A stretch of 42,189 nucleotides of DNA from JBCDGZ01 sp038750655. GTDB taxonomy: Bacteria; Bacteroidota; Bacteroidia; Chitinophagales; Saprospiraceae. The notes under the pieces are model-generated. The model was not told the DNA's origin and did not search any database. It was given only the letters and a program-made list of their open reading frames with translations. Position 1 is the first letter of the stretch, and every line of letters begins with the position of its first letter. Positions 31,670 through 39,759 of this stretch are shown in pieces. The position numbers and the translations under genes were made by a program. Location: assembly GCA_038750655.1 (NCBI GenBank), contig JBCDGZ010000060.1:1-42189 (forward strand), given 5' to 3'.

Positions 31670-33767
31670 ATCCGCCCGTGGCCTTCAGCCGGGGCAACAA
31701 ATCGGTGATTTTTATTGTGAACGCAGTGCCTTCTACGGCGATATTATCGTCGCCTGGAATCGAGAAGGGGAGGCCCGGGTTTTTACCAAGAGCAGTGTAG
31801 AGAAGGGGAAGCCTTCTGCCTACAAAATCGAACGCAAGTCTATTACACAAGTCTTCTTGCCCCGGGATCATCAGATTTTGATTTTGAAAACGGCGCAGGA
31901 AGCCTTCATCCGAGATTATAATAATAAGCCCCTGAAGTACTCCGAATTCTGGGCCGACTATTATTTTGAACCCATCAACCGTAACTTCTATCGCCAGGAC
32001 ACCTTCGGGCAGTGGTACGATATTGAGGGACATCGCCTGGATGCAGTGGTATTTTTACAGGATGATGTACTGGTTTCTTTGCTGGGTAAGGCGAGTCGGC
32101 AGTCTTTGTCCTATAAGGGGCAGGAGCTGACCATCAGTCCTTCGGGGACATTGATTCAGGTCGGGAAATTGGTGTTGGACGAGAAGCTCAATCGGGTGCG
32201 TTACTACGGCGAGAAGGTGACTGGATTGGGGGGAAAAAACATTCGGCTGGCCGAAGGCCTCCGGGTGCAGGAAATCTGTTTGGGCTTGCAGGATCGGGCC
32301 TTTATTTTGGAAGAAAGCAAGCAGCCTTTTTTGATCAATAAGGATAAGGTGGTGCAGCACTTGTCGAGCGAGGAGCGGGGGCGCAAGCGCTTCGAGCGTT
32401 TTCGGACCAGCAAGGGGGAGTACGTCGTGGAGCATCGGGAGTTGGTGGCTTTTACCTGCGATGGGAAGCCGGTGAGCTTAGATTTTAAACATTATTATCA
32501 GATTGGCACCTTAGAACTGATGCTTTGCAAACGCCAACACCAGTCGCATTACATGGACATCAATTCGCGAAGCAGCTTTTTTCTGAAAGAAATCTGTCCA
32601 ACTGCTATCAACTATATTGGTCCGGAAGCCAAGTTAATGCATGGCTATCGTCTGCGCAATATGCGGACGACCCGCAAGCAGTTTGTCTACAACGAAAACT
32701 TGAACGCTATTTTTACCCTCAACGACGGGCAAGTCGTCCCTCAAGCTATTGAAGAACCACCGAATTACAGTAAGCACTACGGTATTGCGCTCATCGGAAA
32801 TGTCAAAAAATTATTTTATAAAAAGACCAATACGATAGTCCGGTTACCGGAGGAAGAGGTAGAAATCGAAATGATCCTGAGCGGTCCCCACCAAAAGCTA
32901 CTCAATGTGCGCAGTACAGACGGCCAAGAGCTGGTCGTCGATGCCAGAAAGGGCTACGATCGCTTACAGCGCGCCCGCTCCAACGATCGCGCCGTCGTCA
33001 AAGTCTTTGGTCAACCCCATGCCCTAGGCTCCGCCATCGTACAAAATTGCCGCCTGGAAACCCTCGGCGGTACCGAAAAGCGTGTGCTCGACCTCAACAA
33101 AGAAGCTCTCCCGCTCTTCACCCTCCCGCTCGATCTACGCGCCTATCCTGAAAATCAGGACCCCTCCGTTTTCCACGGTAGCCCGCTAATTGAACTAGAC
33201 CTCGATACTCCTGTAACGATTGACGAAGAGATTTTCTACTCCGGTACCTTTCTGCCCTTCTACGATACCCCAACCCCCATTCTCCTGCAAGGCATCAACG
33301 GTCGCCCGCTGCACCTCGAAGGCGGTGGTCACCGCAATGAGCTAATCATCAGTTTTCAGCAAAACACCCTCCGAGTCCCCTACTACCTAGGGGAACACCG
33401 CATGATCGGTGCCATCACTCTAACCGAAGAGGGCAAAGAACAAGAATTGGTCTTCTCCTTCACCGCCAAAAAGAGCTGGCTGGAATTCAAAGACAGCTAC
33501 CTGCCCATTTTCAGAAAAATCGTTCCGCTGCAAAACGCTGCCGAATGGGCCTACGTCTTCTTCGAACTCCGCCGCATCTCAAGCGAAACAGAATACATCG
33601 TCGTAGAGCGCAACACGCCCTACCGCATTTTGGTGGAGAAAAAGCGCCGTAAGGAAATCCCCAAAATCATCCACACCACCGAGCGCCGCCTAAAGGCCCC
33701 CGCTGAACTGTCGCTGCTTAAACGGATATTTAAGGATGATCCAGGGTATTTAGAGGAGATTTATTGA
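31653..33767 (+). CDS. 704-residue beta-rich protein of the AAA+/VWA module, no known domain
   Basis: A large cytoplasmic-looking protein: no signal peptide or membrane segment. It is dominated by short beta strands with charged turns (IIVAWNREGEARVFTKSSVEKGKPSAYKIERKSITQVFLPRDHQILILKT; LTISPSGTLIQVGKLVLDEKLNRVRYYG; NAIFTLNDGQVVP; ELIISFQQNTLRVPYYLG), suggesting a beta-propeller or beta-sandwich scaffold. A C-terminal LKAPAELSLLKRIFKDDPGYLEEIY helix closes it. The ATG at 31653 lies inside the VWA gene (17-nt overlap), so the two are made together. It may be the substrate adaptor of the ATPase/VWA pair. Codon usage changes from G-rich to C-rich third positions near 32700-32950. Confidence 0.8.
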   Translation: MAKNTKSARGLQPGQQIGDFYCERSAFYGDIIVAWNREGEARVFTKSSVEKGKPSAYKIERKSITQVFLPRDHQILILKTAQEAFIRDYNNKPLKYSEFWADYYFEPINRNFYRQDTFGQWYDIEGHRLDAVVFLQDDVLVSLLGKASRQSLSYKGQELTISPSGTLIQVGKLVLDEKLNRVRYYGEKVTGLGGKNIRLAEGLRVQEICLGLQDRAFILEESKQPFLINKDKVVQHLSSEERGRKRFERFRTSKGEYVVEHRELVAFTCDGKPVSLDFKHYYQIGTLELMLCKRQHQSHYMDINSRSSFFLKEICPTAINYIGPEAKLMHGYRLRNMRTTRKQFVYNENLNAIFTLNDGQVVPQAIEEPPNYSKHYGIALIGNVKKLFYKKTNTIVRLPEEEVEIEMILSGPHQKLLNVRSTDGQELVVDARKGYDRLQRARSNDRAVVKVFGQPHALGSAIVQNCRLETLGGTEKRVLDLNKEALPLFTLPLDLRAYPENQDPSVFHGSPLIELDLDTPVTIDEEIFYSGTFLPFYDTPTPILLQGINGRPLHLEGGGHRNELIISFQQNTLRVPYYLGEHRMIGAITLTEEGKEQELVFSFTAKKSWLEFKDSYLPIFRKIVPLQNAAEWAYVFFELRRISSETEYIVVERNTPYRILVEKKRRKEIPKIIHTTERRLKAPAELSLLKRIFKDDPGYLEEIY

Positions 33768-33770
33768 GGC

Positions 33771-34550
33771 TTACGCTAAGGTCAGCACCGTCATTAACAT
33801 AAAATCTATTCCCTTAGAATAATCAATACTCTCGTATTCTAAACCAATTACTCTGATGTTGTTGTAGTAATCTTGCTTTCGTAGATAGTAGTTTTTCTCC
33901 AATTCAAGCGACGCTACGGTGCTTCCAATTTTTTCTTTCAAAAACCATTTCTCAAGCAGTCGGGCCGTCCTTCCATTGCCATCTTGCATCGGATGAATTT
34001 TTAGAAATACAAGATGAATGAACGCTGCATAGTAGAATAGTTCGATGGCATTCAGATCGCGGTCGAGAAGTATGGCGATGTCTTGAAACAGATAACTCCA
34101 TTCCCGCTTCACTTTCTCCGGAGCACAAGCAACATATTCAATTCGATCTTCTTCATTGATGACAAACATCGGGTTAGTCCTGATTCTGCCTCTTTGGCTT
34201 TTAGCTAATAAATTTTGACTGAGATAAGCGTGAGCAGTTAAGACATTTGCTTCGTTGAGTGGATGACTTTCCATGTAAGCATAAGCTTCATAGAGGTCAT
34301 CTGCTTTTTTAGTATAGTCTGGCTCATATTGAACATTGAGAAACTTGTGCTTAATATAACTGTCTACATCAATCTCTTCTCCCTCGATTTTTGAAGAATA
34401 GACCGAGGAAATAGAATTGTAGAATTTAAAATAATCGAATGGGATGGACTCCTGAGATTTTACTTGCAATTGCTCAATGGGGTTGAAGTTGATCCTTTGC
34501 TCGAAGGCTTCTAGAAGACTGGGAGAGACGATGTTCAACTTTTCCACCAT
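33771..34550 (-). CDS. Fic-domain protein with N-terminal inhibitory motif
   Basis: A 259-residue Fic protein. The active-site motif is HPMQDGNGRTAR (His186, Asp190, Arg194), so the catalytic His and the nucleotide-binding GNGR are intact. The usual HPF is HPM. An S-x-x-x-E-G inhibitory motif (S52-S-K-I-E56-G57) lies in the N-terminal helix, placing it in the class II self-inhibited group. These enzymes transfer AMP (or other nucleotides) to target hydroxyls; target unknown. No antitoxin gene is needed because inhibition is internal. It converges on the 704-residue gene with only 3 nt between stops. Confidence 0.93.
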   Translation of the reverse strand: MVEKLNIVSPSLLEAFEQRINFNPIEQLQVKSQESIPFDYFKFYNSISSVYSSKIEGEEIDVDSYIKHKFLNVQYEPDYTKKADDLYEAYAYMESHPLNEANVLTAHAYLSQNLLAKSQRGRIRTNPMFVINEEDRIEYVACAPEKVKREWSYLFQDIAILLDRDLNAIELFYYAAFIHLVFLKIHPMQDGNGRTARLLEKWFLKEKIGSTVASLELEKNYYLRKQDYYNNIRVIGLEYESIDYSKGIDFMLMTVLTLA

Positions 34551-34670
34551 ATAGGAAGTAACTTTAGTGTTTTTAAGATTAGAGTATCACAATAGTACAA
34601 ATTTAGAATAATTCTCAAAAACCACTAATTTCAATAAATTATCATTTCTTAATCCCCAAAATTCTTGATC

Positions 34671-34985
34671 ATGGCATTGATTATTAAGGAGTTTGACCAA
34701 TATGTCCTCTCTTATTACACCGAAATCTCCGAACCCATTGTTGCCACCATCCACTGCTTTCTGGGCACTTCGTATCACGGATCAATTACTTTTTTGAAAG
34801 CGGGAGAGTCCGTGTCCGATAGTCTGAGTAGCAACACCATTAAATTAGAGTATCACGAAGAACACTTCAGTCGTGTTCTTGATATTATTAGAAATGAGAG
34901 GCCGCTGTATTTAAGGTATTTTGAAGAATACCAAAGAGGCTGGCTCATTACTTCGAAGGAGGAAGTTGGCGAGGAAGAAAGTTAA
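34671..34985 (+). CDS. Small hypothetical protein
   Basis: A 104-residue soluble protein (MALIIKEFDQYVLSYYTEISEPIVATIHCFLGTSYHGSITFLKAGESVSD ... ending SKEEVGEEES). It looks like a small alpha/beta protein and has an acidic tail. No family is recognised. It lies between the Fic gene (divergent, 120 bp away) and the convergent transporter gene (21 bp away). The TTG at 34665 would add only two residues, so ATG 34671 is preferred. Codon use looks ordinary for a real gene. Confidence 0.55.
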   Translation: MALIIKEFDQYVLSYYTEISEPIVATIHCFLGTSYHGSITFLKAGESVSDSLSSNTIKLEYHEEHFSRVLDIIRNERPLYLRYFEEYQRGWLITSKEEVGEEES

Positions 34986-35006
34986 ATAGATTGTCTGTTT
35001 AGGTTG

Positions 35007-36635
35007 TTACAACAACACAAATAGCAACTGCACCAAGATAATTTTGATAATCATCCCGACTGGAAGCATCAGCGCGAAGCCGATGGTAGGGAGCTTGTTG
35101 CCGGCGCGTTCGGTGGCGAAGTCCAGGACGGCGGGTTGGTTGGAGATCATGCCGGTGAGGAGGCTGTAGGGGATGCGGAACCAACGGTAGCCGATGTAGA
35201 GGCTGAGGAAGGCGGCAATCATAGTGATGATAGCACCGGCGAGCAGCAGCAAGCCGCCTTGGCCGCCGAGAAAGGTTTGTAGGAAGGTGTGGCCAGAGCG
35301 GATACCGATGCCGGCCAGCAGGAGGATCAGCCCGAATTGGCGGAGGGTGAGGTTGGCGCTGAAGGGGAGGGTCCAAACCACGGGGCCGGTCCGCCGCAGT
35401 GCGCCTAGGATCAGGGCGACGAGCAAGGGGCCGCCGGCGTAGCCCAGTTGGAAGGAAAAGCCCCCCGGAAACTCGAAGGTGATCATCCCCAGCAATAAAC
35501 CCAGGGTCATTCCCAGCCCGAAGGAGAGCAAATTGATGTGGCTCTGGGCTTCGAAGGAATTGCCGAAGAGCTTGCTGATGGCCTCAAAGTGTTCCCTGCG
35601 GGCGATGATGAGGATGCGATCGCCTAGCTCCAAAATTGTTTCTCCAGTGGCCACCAGATCAATATCCCCGCGCTGCACCCGAGTGATGATGGTAGAATAT
35701 TGTTCGCTGAGGTTGAGACTAGCAATGCTTTGCCCGGCAATTTCTGGATTAGAGATGATGATACGTCGGAAGTCATATTCGGTGCGATCGTAACTCAGCT
35801 CCTCCTCACCGGGCTCCCCCAGCTCTCGGATGGCCCGCGCCAAGATTTTTTCATTTCCCACCAAAACCAGCTGATCATTCAAGTTCACCGAAGTATCCAT
35901 ATTGGGCAGCAGCTGCTCTTCCCCCTTTTGCATCCGACCAAAGACAATCCGGCGGTGGTAGTGCTGGAATAGCTCCCGCAGGGGCTTCCCCGTCATCTCC
36001 ACATTCGTCACCCGCACCGTCTTACGACCAATAACCACACTCACCGGATAATCTTTTTGCAGGGCTTCCTCCTCCTTACGATAGTCCACCTTCAGCCAGC
36101 GTCGCATCAAATTAATGGCCAACATCACTCCCAGCACCCCCATTGGATAAGAGAGCGAGTAGCCGATTACCGCCGCATTTCTCATCTCCTCCCGCAGCAC
36201 CTCCGGTTGCGTATTGCTAATCAAATCCAGCAGGCCCGCCAGCGAAGGCGTATTGGTCACACTACCAGAGAGCAGCCCCGCAGAGGTAGCCGCGTTCAGC
36301 CCAAACCAGAAGTGAATGGTCGTAGTAAGCGCCGCCGTAATGCCTAAAGCCAGTGTAATAAAGAGGGTGTCTTTGGCTCCTCGCTTTTTGAAGGTTTGGA
36401 AAAAACCGGGGCCGCTGCTCAGTCCGATGGTATAGACAAAGATGGAGAGGCCCATCAGGATGACAATTTCCGGGACTTCGAAAGCAGGATCTAGAGCGCC
36501 GAAGGCCAAGCCGACGAAAAGGACGGCGGCTACGCCCAGCTTGGTCCCCCGAATGGCAATATTGCCCAGCCCATAGCCGATTGCCGATACGACAAACAGG
36601 AGGAGGAGCGGGGAGGCTTTGAAGGCTTCGATCAT
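35007..36635 (-). CDS. AspT/YidE-family transporter with two RCK-C domains
   Basis: A 542-residue inner-membrane protein of the aspartate:alanine exchanger family. Two similar membrane halves (start LLLLFVVSAIGYGLGNIAIRGTKLGVAAVLFVGLAFGALDP; second half LLSFGLGMTLGLLLGMITFEFPGGFSFQLGYAGGPLLVALILGAL) flank two TrkA/RCK-C domains, at about 195-270 and 280-355 (TGETILELGDRILIIARREHFEAISKLFG). The GSVTNTPSLAGLLD motif in the first half is typical. The substrate is unknown; a dicarboxylate or amino acid is plausible. The start at 36635 (MIEAFKASPLL) is chosen because the longer form adds a hydrophilic tail overlapping the thiolase. The gap to the thiolase stop is 19 nt, so they are probably one operon. 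Confidence 0.9.
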   Translation of the reverse strand: MIEAFKASPLLLLFVVSAIGYGLGNIAIRGTKLGVAAVLFVGLAFGALDPAFEVPEIVILMGLSIFVYTIGLSSGPGFFQTFKKRGAKDTLFITLALGITAALTTTIHFWFGLNAATSAGLLSGSVTNTPSLAGLLDLISNTQPEVLREEMRNAAVIGYSLSYPMGVLGVMLAINLMRRWLKVDYRKEEEALQKDYPVSVVIGRKTVRVTNVEMTGKPLRELFQHYHRRIVFGRMQKGEEQLLPNMDTSVNLNDQLVLVGNEKILARAIRELGEPGEEELSYDRTEYDFRRIIISNPEIAGQSIASLNLSEQYSTIITRVQRGDIDLVATGETILELGDRILIIARREHFEAISKLFGNSFEAQSHINLLSFGLGMTLGLLLGMITFEFPGGFSFQLGYAGGPLLVALILGALRRTGPVVWTLPFSANLTLRQFGLILLLAGIGIRSGHTFLQTFLGGQGGLLLLAGAIITMIAAFLSLYIGYRWFRIPYSLLTGMISNQPAVLDFATERAGNKLPTIGFALMLPVGMIIKIILVQLLFVLL

Positions 36636-36654
36636 AGCAGCGGAGCGGTTGGGT

Positions 36655-37872
36655 TTATGCCTTTTCCAGGATGGTAGCGTAGCCCTGCCCGACGCCGACA
36701 CACATGGTCACCAGGGCATAGCGCTGGTTTTGCTTGTGCAGCTCCAGGGCCGCCGTATGCAAGATGCGGGTACCCGATACGCCAAGGGGGTGGCCAATGG
36801 CAATGGCACCGCCGTTGGGGTTGATCCGGGGATCATTGTCGGCCAGGCCCAGCTCGCGGGTGCAGGCCAGCGATTGGGCGGCAAAGGCTTCGTTAAGTTC
36901 GATGATACCCATGTCCGCCAGCTTCAGTCCCGCTTTGGCCAGCGCCTTGCGGGAAGCCCCTACGGGACCGATGCCCATAATGCGCGGCTCGACGCCTACG
37001 ACGGCCGAGCTGACAATGCGGGCCAACGGCTTCAAATCATACTGCTGCACCGCCTGCTCAGAGGCTACTAGCACCGCAGCCGCACCATCGTTGAGGCCGG
37101 AGGCATTGCCCGCCGTGACGGTTCCGCCATTCTCTTGCTTCTTAAAGGCCGTACGGAGTTTAGCCAGCACCTCCAGGCTAGTCGAGGGCTTAATAAATTC
37201 ATCCTGATCAAACACGATGGGATCGGCCTTACGCTGTGGAATTTCTACTGCTACAATCTCTTCTGCCAGTCGGCCATTCGCCTGCGCCTGCGCCGCCTTC
37301 ATCTGCGACCAGTAAGCAAACTGATCCTGGTCTTCGCGATTGATTTTATACATTTCGGCCAGGTTTTCCGCCGTTGTCCCCATCCCATCTGTACCATACA
37401 GGCGCTCCATCTTAGGATTGACAAAACGCCAACCGAAGCTAGAGTCGTGCATCTGCGCGTCGCGACCAAAGGGCTTGGAGACTTTAGAAATCACCCAGGG
37501 CCCTCGCGTCATATGCTCGACGCCGCCGGAGATGAACAGATCACCATCGCCGGCCTTGATGGCGCGGTTGGCGTGAACGACGGCCGACATCCCGGAGGAG
37601 CAGAGGCGGTTCAGGGTTTCGCCGGGCACCGACCAGGGGAGGCCCGCCAGCAGTAGGCACATTCGGGCGACGTTGCGATTATCCTCGCCGGCCTGATTGG
37701 CACAGCCGAAGATGACATCGTCATAGGCTTCGGCGGGAATTTGAGGAAATCGCTCGACCAGTGCTTTGATAGGAAGGGCACCGAGGTCGTCGGTTCGTAC
37801 CTTGGAAAGGGTGCCACAGAATTTGCCGAAGGCCGTGCGAATGCCATCGACGAGGAAGGCTTCTTTGCTCAT
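36655..37872 (-). CDS. Acetyl-CoA acetyltransferase / 3-oxoadipyl-CoA thiolase-like
   Basis: A 405-residue thiolase. The acylated cysteine is Cys91 (LNRLCSSGMSA). His361 is in GGAIAIGHPLGVSGTR, and the second catalytic Cys391 in TMCVGVGQGYA. NEAFAAQ is also present. It condenses or cleaves acyl-CoA plus acetyl-CoA. The length, RTAFGKFCGTLSKVRTDDLGALPIKAL start and NRLCSSG motif are closest to the 3-oxoadipyl-CoA thiolase group, but no aromatic-degradation neighbours are present, so a general acetyl-CoA acetyltransferase role is as likely. The transporter gene follows on the same strand. Confidence 0.93.
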   Translation of the reverse strand: MSKEAFLVDGIRTAFGKFCGTLSKVRTDDLGALPIKALVERFPQIPAEAYDDVIFGCANQAGEDNRNVARMCLLLAGLPWSVPGETLNRLCSSGMSAVVHANRAIKAGDGDLFISGGVEHMTRGPWVISKVSKPFGRDAQMHDSSFGWRFVNPKMERLYGTDGMGTTAENLAEMYKINREDQDQFAYWSQMKAAQAQANGRLAEEIVAVEIPQRKADPIVFDQDEFIKPSTSLEVLAKLRTAFKKQENGGTVTAGNASGLNDGAAAVLVASEQAVQQYDLKPLARIVSSAVVGVEPRIMGIGPVGASRKALAKAGLKLADMGIIELNEAFAAQSLACTRELGLADNDPRINPNGGAIAIGHPLGVSGTRILHTAALELHKQNQRYALVTMCVGVGQGYATILEKA

Positions 37873-37892
37873 AGTTACTTTATTATACAGTA

Positions 37893-37934
37893 GCGGCGGC
37901 TAGGCTCCACTGATGAGTAGAGCTTAGCCGCCGC
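37893..37934. other. Strong GC-rich stem-loop upstream of the thiolase gene
   Basis: GCGGCGGCTA (37893-37902) pairs perfectly with TAGCCGCCGC (37925-37934). GGCTC (37903-37907) continues with GAGCT (37920-37924) through a G-U pair. The stem is about 15 bp with a 12-nt loop. No T-run follows on either strand, so it may end pckA transcription weakly or act on the thiolase leader. Confidence 0.55.
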
Positions 37935-37950
37935 CAAAGTTGGTTATTTT

Positions 37951-38081
37951 AATTCAAGTTGCGATTCACTTTTACAAGAGTCAATGCGTCAGATATTTGA
38001 ATCACCACTCGTGGTTCACAAAATCTTCCTTACCTGCCTGCCGGCAGGCAGGTTGACTCTCGTTCATCGCAACTTGGGTTA
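37951..38081 (-). repeat. Structured inverted-repeat element, copy B
   Basis: Reverse-complement copy of the element at 28981-29105. Shared blocks on the minus strand include CCCAAGTTGCGATGAACGAG, TAAGGAAGATTTTGTGAA and GATTCAAATATCTGACGCAT. The core hairpin is different: ACCAC-TC-GTGGT (38004-38015), still bounded by TGAA/TTCA. A 20-bp perfect palindrome, CCTGCCTGCCGGCAGGCAGG (38033-38052), is inserted with no other change where copy A reads GTCAATAAGG. The element starts right after the pckA stop (38083-38085, minus strand). Confidence 0.85.
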
Positions 38082-38082
38082 T

Positions 38083-39663
38083 TTACTTGACCTCCGCAGA
38101 TACTCTAGGAGCAGCGGCGATAATGCTTTCGTCCGCTTTATCTGCATAGGCGTTGAAGTTATTGATAAACAGCTCTGCCAGTTTGTTGGCCATGACATCG
38201 TATTTATCTTCATTTCTCCAAGTATCGCGCGGGTTGAGGATCGCGTTGGGTACATCCGGGCAGCTCACTGGAATTTCCAGGCCGAAGACAGGATGCTTGC
38301 GGTACTCTACATCGTTCAGTTTGCCATTCAGCGCGGCTTTGATCATCGCGCGGGTGTAAGACAGTTCGATTCTGGACCCATCACCGTAGGCGCCGCCGGT
38401 CCAGCCGGTGTTGACCAGCCAAACGTGGATGGTACCATCGCCGGTACGGCTACCTTGCTTGATTTTTTCGCCGAGCAAATCGGCGTATTTGGTAGGGTGG
38501 AGGGGGAGGAAGGGCGCACCGAAGCAAGCGGAGAAGGTCGCTTCTGGCTCGACGATTCCTTCTTCGGTTCCGGCGATCTTGGCGGTATAGCCACTGATGA
38601 AGTGGTACATGGCCTGCTCAGGCGTTAGGCGAGAGATGGGAGGCAAGACGCCGAAGGCATCGCAGGTGAGGAAGAAGATGTTTTCCGGCAAATCACCCCG
38701 CGACTTGTACATGATGTTGTCAATGTGGTAGATGGGGTAGCTTACCCGAGTATTTTGGGTGATGGTCACATCAGCATAATCCACTGTACAGCCATCTGCC
38801 TCAAAGCCTACGTTTTCGAGCAGGGCGCCAAATTTGATGGCATTAAAAATCTGTGGCTCTTTACTTTCCGACAGATCAATCGTTTTAGCGTAGCATCCCC
38901 CTTCAAAGTTAAAGACCGATTCTTTGGACCAGCCGTGTTCATCATCCCCAATCAAACGTCTTTCCGGATCATTGGACAGGGTGGTCTTTCCCGTACCAGA
39001 GAGGCCGAAGAAGAGCGCCGTATCCCCTACATTTCCCACATTAGCAGAGCAGTGCATAGGCAATACATTGTACTGTTCGGGAAGCAGGTAGTTGAGAACA
39101 GAGAAAACCCCTTTCTTGATTTCACCGGTGTAAGCAGTACCGCCGATGATGATGGTTTTTTCGGTAAAATTGATGATGGAGAAATTCTCTTGTCTGGTAT
39201 GATCTTTTTCTGGATCCGCTTTTACGCCCGGAAAAGCATAGACTTTCCAATCCGGTTCGAAGCTCGCCAAGTCCTTTGCGGTTGGGCGCAGGAACATATT
39301 ATAAACAAAGAGGTTTTGCCAGGGATATTCGGTGTATACCCGAACATTGAGACGATAATTAGGGTTGGCACCAGCCTGGGCTTCTCGGACATAAATCTCA
39401 TCCAGCGAGTCCTTGTAATCAATAATTTTTTTATACAATTGCTGATAAGAAGCTTCACTAATCGGGAGGTTGATGTCTCCCCAGTCTACCGTATTCTCGG
39501 TGATGCTATCTTTAACGATGAAGCGATCCTTAGGGGAGCGGCCTGTGAATTTTCCTGTTTTTACGACTAGGGCACCCGTACTACTCAGTCTTCCAAGTCC
39601 ACTGGAAATGGCATTCTCGACCAAAGCTGCGGGTTGCAGATTGGTTAGAATCTTTTGTTGCAT
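38083..39663 (-). CDS. pckA: Phosphoenolpyruvate carboxykinase (ATP)
   Basis: A 526-residue enzyme converting oxaloacetate plus ATP to phosphoenolpyruvate, the first step of gluconeogenesis. Seen are the substrate site TGRSPKDRF (40-48), the P-loop GLSGTGKT (220-227) and the metal/phosphate motif GDDEHGWS (239-246). YTEYPWQNLFVYNMFLRP, ILNPRDTW and the EIPVSCPDVP segment complete the family pattern. The length is normal. It appears to be transcribed alone, with a good -7 box 47 nt upstream and a structured repeat directly after its stop. Confidence 0.97.
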   Translation of the reverse strand: MQQKILTNLQPAALVENAISSGLGRLSSTGALVVKTGKFTGRSPKDRFIVKDSITENTVDWGDINLPISEASYQQLYKKIIDYKDSLDEIYVREAQAGANPNYRLNVRVYTEYPWQNLFVYNMFLRPTAKDLASFEPDWKVYAFPGVKADPEKDHTRQENFSIINFTEKTIIIGGTAYTGEIKKGVFSVLNYLLPEQYNVLPMHCSANVGNVGDTALFFGLSGTGKTTLSNDPERRLIGDDEHGWSKESVFNFEGGCYAKTIDLSESKEPQIFNAIKFGALLENVGFEADGCTVDYADVTITQNTRVSYPIYHIDNIMYKSRGDLPENIFFLTCDAFGVLPPISRLTPEQAMYHFISGYTAKIAGTEEGIVEPEATFSACFGAPFLPLHPTKYADLLGEKIKQGSRTGDGTIHVWLVNTGWTGGAYGDGSRIELSYTRAMIKAALNGKLNDVEYRKHPVFGLEIPVSCPDVPNAILNPRDTWRNEDKYDVMANKLAELFINNFNAYADKADESIIAAAPRVSAEVK

Positions 39664-39709
39664 AATTGGTTATATTTTGGTCTTTAAAAATGGTAGTTCA
39701 ATGTGGCGG

Positions 39710-39717
39710 CAAAGGTA
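39710..39717 (-). promoter_or_regulatory. pckA: Candidate -7 box of the pckA promoter
   Basis: On the minus strand the sequence reads TACCTTTG, an exact TAnnTTTG match, 46 nt before the pckA ATG. A TTTTC/TTTTCG segment 17 nt further upstream could serve as the -33 element. A 13-nt piece resembling the arm of the structured repeat (AGTTGCGATTCAC at 39738-39750) lies just upstream. Confidence 0.5.
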
Positions 39718-39759
39718 CAACTTAATTACGAAAAGCCAGTTGCGATTCACCGATTCCTG

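Noticed and set aside
33771..34985. Fic and the 104-residue protein as a toxin-antitoxin pair
   Set aside because: The genes are divergent, the small protein shows no Fic-antitoxin features, and the Fic protein already carries its own inhibitory motif.
28981..38081. Composite transposon bounded by the two inverted repeat copies
   Set aside because: The copies enclose ordinary housekeeping and module genes, no transposase is present and no target duplication is seen.
38725..39570. 281-residue open frame on the plus strand
   Set aside because: Antisense shadow of pckA, which is unambiguous by motifs.
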